This document shows, piece by piece, positions 7,823 through 14,881 of a stretch of DNA of 64,000 nucleotides. Source of the stretch: Mycobacterium sp. GTDB taxonomy: Bacteria; Actinomycetota; Actinomycetes; Mycobacteriales; Mycobacteriaceae. The stretch is taken from NCBI RefSeq assembly GCF_004298145.1, contig NZ_SCRH01000054.1, forward strand, positions 107,300 through 171,299, in the 5' to 3' direction. The translations under genes and the position numbers were made by a program. The notes under the pieces were generated by a model. That model was not told the DNA's origin, ran no database searches, and saw only the letters and a program-made list of their open reading frames with translations. Each line of letters starts with the position of its first letter. Positions within the stretch are counted from its first letter, which is position 1.

Positions 7823-9127
7823 TCAGCGTAATTCGGACGCTGCCCGTCCGTCAATGGCGGCGGGAGTTGGATTGGACGATCGCACGTAGGCCAGGAACAT
7901 ATCGACCAGCTGGTCGGAGAGGTCGCGCAACGACTCGCCGGTCAGACCGGTATCGGTTCCCACCTCGACTCCAAACAGACTGGTGGTCAACAAATCCGTG
8001 GCAGCATTCACGTCGAGGTCGGGACGAACCTCCCCGCGCGCGATGCCGCGGGTGAGCACGTCAACGACGAAGTCCGTCCACGCGCGGCGAGCGCGTTGGG
8101 TGGCAAGCTTGATCTTGGGCGAGTCGGGCATGTGCAACACGCCGTCGTGGATGATGCGCAATCGACCGGTGGGCGTAGTTGCCCAGCGAGACAATCGGGT
8201 TCGCAGCCTTTCCTCCACCGAGGCGTCGGCGTCATCGGTGACTCTCATATCCTCGGTGTAGTCACGCGCGGTGGCCTCCAGGACCTGCTCGAGCAGGTCG
8301 GTCCGGCTGGAGAAGTGCGTATAGAGCGCCGGCGCCGTCATGCCCGCGGATTCGGCGACGTGGGCCAGGGTGACGTCGGCTAAACCCCGCTGTGCCACCA
8401 CCTGCTGGGCAATGCGAATCAACTGTTCACGCCTGCTACCCGCCGGCGCACGCTCCAACTCCGTCGTTGCCACACCACGCGACAAAGGCGACGGGGGACG
8501 GCCAAGCACGACACCGGCCAGATTCCAACAATATTCGACCATCTCCGCCTCGGGCGGCAACTGCCCTGCATGCAGACGGGTCACGATATGGCTGAGCATG
8601 GTGCCGGTGAGGATTTCCATGATCGTTCGCGCCGGCAGGTGCGGTGCCGGCTCACCTCGGTCGATTGCCCGCTGGACTACTTTTGCGGCATGGGCGATCA
8701 TGCCATCCGATATCTCGGTGATCCACTTTCTGAATGGCTCTGTCTCATCATGGAATTCGGTGATGACTCGCATCATCGCCGCCCCGTCGGGTGACACATA
8801 CAGCCGCATCAGACCGCGCGTGTAAGCCGCGAGCTCGGCCTGAGCATCACCGAGATCCTCGGTACCCTCCGGCAGCGGAATCGCCCGCAGCGCGTCCATC
8901 AGCAGCTCTTGCGGTGTCTCCCAACGCCTATACAGCGCCGGCTTTCCGATTCCTGCCCGCACCGCGACGTTGGCGAACGTCACTTGCGACTTGCCCGATT
9001 CGCCGTAGATCTGCCGCGCGGCTTCGAAGGCCCGACGTTCGACGTCGGGATCCCTGGGCCGACCGGTCCCCTGTCGAGCCTGCGGCACCTTCGCCCCTCG
9101 TAGGACACGCGACACTGACGCAGTCAA
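7823..9127 (-). CDS. two-headed TetR/AcrR regulator
   Basis: A 434-residue protein, twice the usual TetR length. Two complete TetR units are visible. The first helix-turn-helix is around residues 25-70 (FANVAVRAGIGKPALYRRW) with its own ligand domain to about 205. The second starts near 230 (REQLIRIAQQVVAQRGLADVTLAHVAESAG) with ALYTHFSSRTDLL. It overlaps larE by 4 bp, so it is transcribed with the Lar operon. A perfect palindrome directly follows its stop codon. It likely senses the substrate or a CoA derivative; the ligand is unknown. Confidence 0.85.
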   Translation of the reverse strand: MTASVSRVLRGAKVPQARQGTGRPRDPDVERRAFEAARQIYGESGKSQVTFANVAVRAGIGKPALYRRWETPQELLMDALRAIPLPEGTEDLGDAQAELAAYTRGLMRLYVSPDGAAMMRVITEFHDETEPFRKWITEISDGMIAHAAKVVQRAIDRGEPAPHLPARTIMEILTGTMLSHIVTRLHAGQLPPEAEMVEYCWNLAGVVLGRPPSPLSRGVATTELERAPAGSRREQLIRIAQQVVAQRGLADVTLAHVAESAGMTAPALYTHFSSRTDLLEQVLEATARDYTEDMRVTDDADASVEERLRTRLSRWATTPTGRLRIIHDGVLHMPDSPKIKLATQRARRAWTDFVVDVLTRGIARGEVRPDLDVNAATDLLTTSLFGVEVGTDTGLTGESLRDLSDQLVDMFLAYVRSSNPTPAAIDGRAASELR

Positions 9128-9969
9128 CTTATCTGAAAACCCCTCGAAGTCGCCGAAGGGGCGACGAACGCGCGTCCGGGCGCATACGGAACCTCGTCGA
9201 GGCTGATCGAACGAAGGGTCGGCACCTCGCTACGCATGATCTCGAGTACCTCGTCCAATAGCGTTGGCGTGAGCCGTGATCGGGTCTCGGTGCGGGTCTC
9301 CACCAAGACCTCATCGCCGTCGATCCGGCAGCGGACCACGTCGACGCCCGCACGTTCACGCAACAGGTTCTCCCCCTGATCAACCGCGCGCAGCAGGTCG
9401 GCGGTGACCGCGGTTCCCGTGTAGAGCCTGCTGGCCAGGCAAGGCGCCGCCGTCAGGTCATGCCAAGATCTGTCCCGGCTACGTGCCAGGGTGCGAATAT
9501 CGGCTTTGGCCATCCGTGCTTCGACGAACGGATGCCGCACGTCGTGTTCGCTGGCCGCCACCAGGCCGGGGCGGTACTCGCCCAGATCGTCGGCGTTGGC
9601 ACCGCTCATCACCGTCCAGTCGGCCCCATGAGCACGGGCCGCGGCACCTACGCGGTCCAACTCCGTGTACAGGTTCGATTTACAGAAGTAGCAGCGATCA
9701 CGCGGGTTCGCCAGGTACCGCGGGTCCTCGAACTCATGTGAGTTCACCAGCTCGAGGCGCCACCCGAGGTCGGCGGCCACCTGCCGCACGCGACGGGTCG
9801 CCGAGGGTGGAACGGCCGGCGACACCGAGTGGGCGATAATCGTTGTGCGCGGCTGTAATTCGTGTGCGACGTCGGCCAGCAGTAGACTGTCCACCCCGCC
9901 GCTGCAGGCGATCACGCGCCGCGGCGAGCGCTCCAGCGCCGCGGCCAACATGTCGAACTGCTCACTCAT
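9124..9969 (-). CDS. larE: ATP-dependent sulfur transferase LarE, three-cysteine type
   Basis: A 281-residue PP-loop ATPase. SGGVDS at 23-28 is the pyrophosphatase loop. LarE adenylylates the pyridinium dicarboxylate nucleotide and inserts sulfur to give the bisthiocarboxylate. Cys177 (APCLASR) sits where the sacrificial Cys176 lies in L. plantarum LarE. Cys93 and Cys96 (DRCYFCKSNLY) add two more, matching the LarE class that binds a [4Fe-4S] cluster and can transfer sulfur without sacrificing itself. ATG 9969 is supported by GGAGG 8 bp upstream and an ATGA overlap with the preceding gene. Confidence 0.9.
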   Translation of the reverse strand: MSEQFDMLAAALERSPRRVIACSGGVDSLLLADVAHELQPRTTIIAHSVSPAVPPSATRRVRQVAADLGWRLELVNSHEFEDPRYLANPRDRCYFCKSNLYTELDRVGAAARAHGADWTVMSGANADDLGEYRPGLVAASEHDVRHPFVEARMAKADIRTLARSRDRSWHDLTAAPCLASRLYTGTAVTADLLRAVDQGENLLRERAGVDVVRCRIDGDEVLVETRTETRSRLTPTLLDEVLEIMRSEVPTLRSISLDEVPYAPGRAFVAPSATSRGFQIS

Positions 9970-10760
9970 CCGGCAACCTCCAGGTGCAGGTCCCACAGGG
10001 GCGCGTCGAGCAGGGCGCGACCGATATCGACGATGTCCGTGCCCAAGTTGGCGATGGAGCCCAGCTGTGTCGGGTCCACCCCGCCGGCGTACGCGATCAG
10101 CCCGTCGTGGCCGCGCGCGCGTAACGCCGTCGTGACCGCCTCTAGATCGGCAAGTTCTCCGGTGTCGACCATGACGACCCCGGCGCCGGCGTCAACGGCT
10201 GCGAAAGCCTCAGCGACATCGACGACTTGCACCGACACGGGTCCGGCGTGGAGATCGAGCGCCGTCCGCACCGCAGCCGCCACACCACCCAGCATCGCGA
10301 CTTGATTCTTTCCGACGTAAACGAAGTCCCCGTCGAGCAGGCGGTGGGACAGGCCCGCGACATCGAGCCCTGCCCGAAGCGCCGGCTTCAGCGCGACGGG
10401 CAGCTTCTTCCAGCCTCCGCACACGACCCTCAGTCCGTCGGGTGCTGCGGCCTTGATCTCGGCTCCACGCCGCGCAATCCCGCCGGCAAATCCCAGCACG
10501 CCGAGTACATGGTCTTCGGCCACCGAGATTTCCCAGGCACTTCCCTCGATGAAGACCAGGGGCTGTCCGGCATCGGCGTGTTCCCCTTCGAGGGCGACGA
10601 CGTCCCATTGCCCGGCCGGGTCGGTCGACGGAGGCACAACCAAACCGGTTCCCGCGACCAGGCCCGGCTCCGTCGGGCTTGCGACCGCGCGAAAAAGGCC
10701 GCGCAGCTCGGAAACCAGTTCCGCCGTGATGCGTCGGGGCGGAGCAGACGTCACGCTCAA
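9966..10760 (-). CDS. quinolinate phosphoribosyltransferase-like (NadC/ModD-type) protein
   Basis: A 264-residue protein with NadC order. LGFAGGIARR (89-98) matches the LQRLSGIAT helix. GGWKKLPVALKPALRAGLDV then SHRLLDGDFVYVGKNQV (138-154) matches the DTRKT-LPGLR, NHRLGL and IKDNH blocks. VVMVDTGELADLEAV and IAYAGGVDPTQL match the later barrel strands. His139, Arg140, Lys119 and Lys151 are kept, but the arginine of TRKT is Trp117, so the substrate may differ. It overlaps larE and the SCP2-like gene by 4 bp each. Placed with larB/larE/larC, it could supply nicotinate nucleotide for the LarB substrate; ModD-like roles are an alternative. Confidence 0.68.
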   Translation of the reverse strand: MSVTSAPPRRITAELVSELRGLFRAVASPTEPGLVAGTGLVVPPSTDPAGQWDVVALEGEHADAGQPLVFIEGSAWEISVAEDHVLGVLGFAGGIARRGAEIKAAAPDGLRVVCGGWKKLPVALKPALRAGLDVAGLSHRLLDGDFVYVGKNQVAMLGGVAAAVRTALDLHAGPVSVQVVDVAEAFAAVDAGAGVVMVDTGELADLEAVTTALRARGHDGLIAYAGGVDPTQLGSIANLGTDIVDIGRALLDAPLWDLHLEVAG

Positions 10761-11143
10761 GATTGGGTAACCTCCCGCACCTTTTGCTCGAACGCTTCCT
10801 GCGAAGCCGTCGGACGGACCGCCCGCAGCTTCATCAGCTTGGTTTTGTTGCCCTTCAGTTTCGCCTTACCCGTAGCGATTGCCCGGACGCCCAGAGCGAG
10901 ATTCTTTTCGACCAATACGTCGTATGCCAACTGTTTGGTCGTCGTCAGCGTCGCCTCGGCGTCATCGGAGAATCCCGGTTCGAACCAGCATCCCCGATAC
11001 GTTGCCTGCACACCCATGTCGGTGACGTCCATGTTGACGACGAGGCCGCGCAGCGCTTCGGGCAGTTCGGGCTGGCCGTCGGCCAGTAGGTCCTTGACGG
11101 ACGCGAACCATTCGTCGCTGAGGAATTGATGTTTCTGACTCAC
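10757..11143 (-). CDS. SCP2-like (sterol carrier) small protein
   Basis: A 128-residue soluble protein. The body (LVVNMDVTDMGVQATYRGCWFEPG, a TLTTTKQLAYDVL strand/helix, then VRAIATGKAKLKGNKTKLMKL) follows the SCP-2 sterol-transfer fold, including the final GKAKLKGN-hairpin. Such proteins carry lipids or fatty acyl-CoAs. Overlaps of 4 bp on both sides place it inside the Lar operon. Its presence hints that the substrate of the LarA-like enzyme is hydrophobic or CoA-linked; that is inference. Confidence 0.6.
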   Translation of the reverse strand: MSQKHQFLSDEWFASVKDLLADGQPELPEALRGLVVNMDVTDMGVQATYRGCWFEPGFSDDAEATLTTTKQLAYDVLVEKNLALGVRAIATGKAKLKGNKTKLMKLRAVRPTASQEAFEQKVREVTQS

Positions 11144-12072
11144 TCGTGGACTCCTGACTGGTGGTCGAGATGGTTCATGCAGGTGCGCAGGTGCGCCCGC
11201 AGTGCGGCGGCGATGGGCTCGGCCAGGTCGGCACCCCGCTTACCCGCCTGGAAGCGCTCGAGCAGTATCGGTGCGGCAAGCCGCACTTCTTCGTTGGGCC
11301 CGGGAAGACACACGATGACGCTGCCACGCAGTTCTCCGACGCCGATGCGGATTCCGGCCTTTACGTGGCGGGGGTGTTCCCCCGACGGGAAATAGGCTAG
11401 ATACGGTGTCGCCGCATTGGGATCGACCTTGAGCAGAGCCTCGATGGTGTGGTCCTTGCTTTCGGCGCCCACACCGCCGGTGGTAACCACCACGCCGTAA
11501 CCCGCCTCCACCGCGTTACGTATGCGCCCCGCGATCAGGTCATGGTCGTCGCGTACCGTGCCGCCGAACGATACGTCGTAGGCGTCGCCGAACGCATCGC
11601 TGAGCGTTTGGCGGTTGGTGTCCTCGATTTCACCGCGATCGACCTCCGCGCCGGTGGACAACACGCACACCCGCCGCGCGATGCGGGCCGCGATGCCCTC
11701 GGCAGCGCTGCGGGCCTGCGCCAAAGCCGAGTCCAGCATCTCCGGGTCGGTGGGGATCCACCCCAGCACACCGTTCGACGTGATGCGCGCGTCGGGTTGC
11801 AGTACCACGCCCGGCACGTTGGCCAATCCTTGGCGGATCGCGTCCCAGCGGCCAACGAGCTGGTGGCCGTACAACTTTGGCCTCAGGATGTCGAATGTGA
11901 CAACATCACCGAGCACATCGGTGACGAGCACCTCTTCGGCCGACAGATCCAACGCGCTTGCCACCACGCCGGCCAGTGCCCCGAGATTAGCCTCGCGAAG
12001 CGCGATGCCCTCTACGCGCAATTCGCGCTTGTCGAGCAGATCGAGAGTGAGGCCGTCGTCAAGGTCAGGCAC
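11140..12072 (-). CDS. MoCF/CinA-type molybdopterin-binding-fold protein, module 2
   Basis: A 310-residue paralogue of 4811-5683. Motifs in the second half are VCVLSTGAEVDRGEIEDTN, GYGVVVTTGGVGAESKDHT and CLPGPNEEVRL. The N-terminal half begins DLLDKRELRVEGI, as in the paralogue (LLDKTEIWVRGIT), so both halves are conserved between modules. The start is GTG, overlapping the LarA-like gene by 8 bp. It is not recognisable as MoaB or MoeA proper because of the N-terminal part. A nucleotide-handling role in the nickel-pincer system is proposed from context only. Confidence 0.72.
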   Translation of the reverse strand: MPDLDDGLTLDLLDKRELRVEGIALREANLGALAGVVASALDLSAEEVLVTDVLGDVVTFDILRPKLYGHQLVGRWDAIRQGLANVPGVVLQPDARITSNGVLGWIPTDPEMLDSALAQARSAAEGIAARIARRVCVLSTGAEVDRGEIEDTNRQTLSDAFGDAYDVSFGGTVRDDHDLIAGRIRNAVEAGYGVVVTTGGVGAESKDHTIEALLKVDPNAATPYLAYFPSGEHPRHVKAGIRIGVGELRGSVIVCLPGPNEEVRLAAPILLERFQAGKRGADLAEPIAAALRAHLRTCMNHLDHQSGVHE

Positions 12073-13498
12073 TGCCGGCCCCCAGAGCCACCGGATCCAG
12101 TCCCCGCTGCTTCAGGTACTTGGGCAGCAACTCCTCGTCAACGAGCCGACTGCATCCGGGAGCATTCTCCAGCAGCTGCTCTCCCATCGACGGGGTCAGG
12201 TTGATGGCACCGTAGCTGCCGTCAAAGCACATCAGATTGTTTGAGCCGCCGGCCCTTTCGCGTGCCATCTCGACCGCCTGGAACAAGTCATCGGCTACCT
12301 CGGCGTACTCCAAGAAGTCCGCATTGGCGAAGTCACGTGCCATCACGTCGGCCATCGCGCGATCGGCAATGACCGTCGGGTACACCATCGGCAGTGCCAA
12401 CACGGTGAGACCGATCAGTGTGTGATTGAGCACCAGCGCCTTGATTCCCAGCGAGACGTTGCCGCCGATCAGATGTTCGGTGTCGGCGGTTTCGTCAGGC
12501 AGATCGAGGTCCCACCAATCGCGGCCGTTGAAAAACAGCTGGCCGAAAATCATCCCACCGGCGTGGACGTAGTACGGCCATCTGGCTCCGTCGATGATGG
12601 GAATGACGTCGTCGACGGTCCGCAGCAGCGCCAGCATCTTGCCGTAGGACCGGAGCATGTCCGCCGTGGTGCGCGCACCCAGTTGGTCCAGGTCGTTGTC
12701 CGCATCGACCCCGGTCAGCCCGTCGGGAGAACTCTTCATCACCACCGAGAAAGCGAGCTTGCTGCGAACGAAGTCCGAATCGGCGATGGCGCGACCGATC
12801 AGGTTGCCGGTGCGCGGCCCCATCTGCATGTGGAAGATCGACCGAGTCTCGATGCGGGCGTAGGACATTCCGAATGGCTTGGTGATGCGGTCGATGGCCC
12901 GATGCGCATAAACCTCGCGCGGATCGTCATAGTGGGTGTGGATGATCCAGTCGGCGTTGTAGATCGCCCGGATTCCGTGCAGCGGCCCCAGCACCGTGTC
13001 GATCTCAATGCCCGCGTCGAGCGGGTTCGCGCCGACGACCTTGCCGTGATACCGCTTGTCCAAGCCGTAATACTCGATGAACTCCCGGGGCTCCTTGCGG
13101 CCATGCCAGGCGATCACCACGAGCTTGACGTTCTGACAGCCGGTGCGCGAGACGATTTCGTCGCGGACGGCGCCCAACATCTCGGCATAGCCGAACCCGC
13201 CATCGATGCCAAAGCCATGCTCCGAGCAGATGACATGGACCCGCTGGTTGGGCTTGATCATGGTCATGTCGACCCGGGCCAATGCGCCCATGGCCGCATT
13301 GCGCAGCGGCGCCCCGTCCTGGTCGTGGCGGTATATCGCCAGCGGAATGTCGGGGAACAGTTGGGTGACCGGGAGCGACACCATCCCCGGAATGTCTTTG
13401 GCGCGCAGCGGGCGAACCGGTGGACCGTAAATTGACGGCATGATCGCCGGCGGTTCGATCGGCGGTTTGAACGTTCTACTCGGGGCAGTGATCGTCAT
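12065..13498 (-). CDS. LarA-like putative nickel-pincer enzyme, module 2
   Basis: A 477-residue paralogue of 5691-7133 with the same order: NQRVHVICSEHG, VVIAWHGRKEPREF (His132, compare GTHRP), EIDTVLGPLHGIRAIYNADWIIHTH, and His199-x7-Lys207-x15-His223. Shared later blocks include MGPRTGNL, GVDADNDLDQL and a glycine-rich VHAGG segment. The x15 Lys-His spacing equals that of Lys184/His200 in LarA. Clear AGGAGA site before ATG 13498. The substrate is unknown; conservation of Lys and His suggests the cofactor anchor is kept. Confidence 0.6.
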   Translation of the reverse strand: MTITAPSRTFKPPIEPPAIMPSIYGPPVRPLRAKDIPGMVSLPVTQLFPDIPLAIYRHDQDGAPLRNAAMGALARVDMTMIKPNQRVHVICSEHGFGIDGGFGYAEMLGAVRDEIVSRTGCQNVKLVVIAWHGRKEPREFIEYYGLDKRYHGKVVGANPLDAGIEIDTVLGPLHGIRAIYNADWIIHTHYDDPREVYAHRAIDRITKPFGMSYARIETRSIFHMQMGPRTGNLIGRAIADSDFVRSKLAFSVVMKSSPDGLTGVDADNDLDQLGARTTADMLRSYGKMLALLRTVDDVIPIIDGARWPYYVHAGGMIFGQLFFNGRDWWDLDLPDETADTEHLIGGNVSLGIKALVLNHTLIGLTVLALPMVYPTVIADRAMADVMARDFANADFLEYAEVADDLFQAVEMARERAGGSNNLMCFDGSYGAINLTPSMGEQLLENAPGCSRLVDEELLPKYLKQRGLDPVALGAGSA

Positions 13499-13516
13499 CG
13501 GAGTCTCTCCTCGCTG

Positions 13517-14131
13517 TCAGAAATCGACATCAGCTTCGACTTTTTCTTGGCGGCGCCATTCCTGCTCGGCACGTATCTGGAACAAGGGATAGCGAGCGTC
13601 CAGTTCGGGGTCGATATCCATCAACGACTGGTCGTCCGCATACCGGCGCAACTTGGAGCTGTCCTGCGCATTTCCGGTGCCGGCCATCACCAGGCGCCGC
13701 AGCGGAACGCTGCAGTACATCAGGCATCCGGACTGCACCCCGATCTGAAGCGACAACTCCTCGTAGCTACTCGCCCCCTTGAGGACTGTCACGGCGATCT
13801 CCTGCGCGGTGGTATTTGCGCACGGGCATACCAGGTGGCTTGGTGCCATGTCGGCGGCCCGGCAGAGTTCCTTGACCGCCTCAGGATCGACGTCTGATGG
13901 ATCGAATTCCTGGATGATCGGTTCGGCGCGGTTGATGGTATGTAAGGCATCGTCGTCGCACGCGTCGATGCAGCGCATGCACGCGATGCATTTGTCGTTG
14001 TCGACCACCGCCAGCGCCTTCGTCTTCGGGCCTACCATGACCATCGCCTCAGTCGGGCAGACTCGTTCGCAGCGGTAGCAGCCGGTGCAGTTCTCGTCGA
14101 CGACCTCGATACCGAATTGGACCGTGTTCAC
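13517..14131 (-). CDS. ferredoxin with two [4Fe-4S] motifs plus BFD-like domain, module 2
   Basis: A 204-residue protein. Two full four-cysteine motifs are present: Cys15, 18, 21, 25 and Cys48, 51, 54, 58 (the last followed by Asp instead of Pro). A C-terminal BFD-like part has Cys102-x-Cys104 and Cys136-x3-Cys140 around VTVLKGASSYEELSLQIGV. GTG start with GAGGGG about 8 bp upstream. It opens the - strand Lar operon, divergent from larB by 51 bp. Relative to the module 1 paralogue it keeps the complete second cluster. Probable electron donor to Lar enzymes. Confidence 0.8.
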   Translation of the reverse strand: MNTVQFGIEVVDENCTGCYRCERVCPTEAMVMVGPKTKALAVVDNDKCIACMRCIDACDDDALHTINRAEPIIQEFDPSDVDPEAVKELCRAADMAPSHLVCPCANTTAQEIAVTVLKGASSYEELSLQIGVQSGCLMYCSVPLRRLVMAGTGNAQDSSKLRRYADDQSLMDIDPELDARYPLFQIRAEQEWRRQEKVEADVDF

Positions 14132-14152
14132 TCGCCACCCCTCTTGATACGT

Positions 14153-14167
14153 ACCGATTTAGTCCGT
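14153..14167. promoter_or_regulatory. imperfect inverted repeat between larB and module 2
   Basis: ACCGATT-T-AGTCCGT (5 of 7 positions symmetric) lies in the 51-bp gap between the divergent ferredoxin and larB genes. Its half-sites loosely resemble the CCGGATTAAGG half of the palindrome at 7805. Candidate shared operator; weak. Confidence 0.3.
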
Positions 14168-14182
14168 AACCTATCGCACAGC

Positions 14183-14881
14183 ATGAGTAACGCCAACACG
14201 AATGTCAAGAAGCGGGCCGGCGCCGAAGCGACCGGGATATTGGTCTACGACTGCGGCCGGACGGCTCGGATCGGGATGCCGGAGGCGGTGTTCTGCCTAG
14301 ACAAACTTATCGACGATGTCGTGCGGATCGTCGAACGCCTCGACGTGCCCGGTGTTGGGCCCGTGCTGTTCACCCGGATGTGCGAGCAGCAATACGATGC
14401 GGCCATCGAGCGAACGGATGCGACCTTCGACTACGACCTGTTGTCACAGACAGCGTTCCTCAACGGCTGTCTGCCCGAGCGGGACGTCCGAGTAGGCATC
14501 GTGGCAGCGGGCACATCCGATCGGTCGGTGGCGCTTGAGGCCCAGCGCACGTTGCAGTTCTTGGGCATCACCACCCGGTTACATATCGATGTCGGCGTCG
14601 CCGGGCTCTGGCGGCTACTGGACCGCGTCGACGACCTTCGCAACGAACAGGTGCTGATCGTGGTCGCCGGAATGGACGCCGCGCTGGCGTCGGTGGTCGG
14701 CGGCTTGGTGGGCTGCCCGATCATCGCGGTGCCGACGTCAACCGGATACGGCGCCGCCCACGGCGGCCAGACGGCGCTCAACGCCATGCTGGCGAGTTGT
14801 GCCCAGGGCGTGCTGGTCACCAATATCGACAATGGGTTCGGGGCGGCATGCGGCGCCGCGCGAATCTTGGCCACCAAATGA
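14183..14881 (+). CDS. larB: LarB, pyridinium-3,5-biscarboxylic acid mononucleotide synthase
   Basis: A 232-residue PurE-like protein. It carboxylates nicotinic acid adenine dinucleotide and splits off AMP, the first step to the nickel-pincer nucleotide. Diagnostic blocks are VGIVAAGTSDRSVALEAQRTL, HIDVGVAGLWRLL, IVVAGMDAALASVVGGLVG, and PTSTGYGAAHGGQTALNAML followed by NIDNGFGAACGA. The N-terminal regulatory half is shorter than in some homologues. ATG 14183 is chosen because the longer frame back to 14117 runs into the divergent ferredoxin gene. It overlaps larC by 4 bp (ATGA). Confidence 0.93.
   Translation: MSNANTNVKKRAGAEATGILVYDCGRTARIGMPEAVFCLDKLIDDVVRIVERLDVPGVGPVLFTRMCEQQYDAAIERTDATFDYDLLSQTAFLNGCLPERDVRVGIVAAGTSDRSVALEAQRTLQFLGITTRLHIDVGVAGLWRLLDRVDDLRNEQVLIVVAGMDAALASVVGGLVGCPIIAVPTSTGYGAAHGGQTALNAMLASCAQGVLVTNIDNGFGAACGAARILATK

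Noticed and set aside
12422..13435. 337-residue open frame on the + strand
   Set aside because: Antisense to the LarA-like gene of module 2; the LarA-like frame is supported by its paralogue.
14797..14877. Longer N-terminus for LarC
   Set aside because: The extra residues overlap the conserved LarB C-terminus; ATG 14878 overlaps the LarB stop and begins with the conserved LarC N-terminus.
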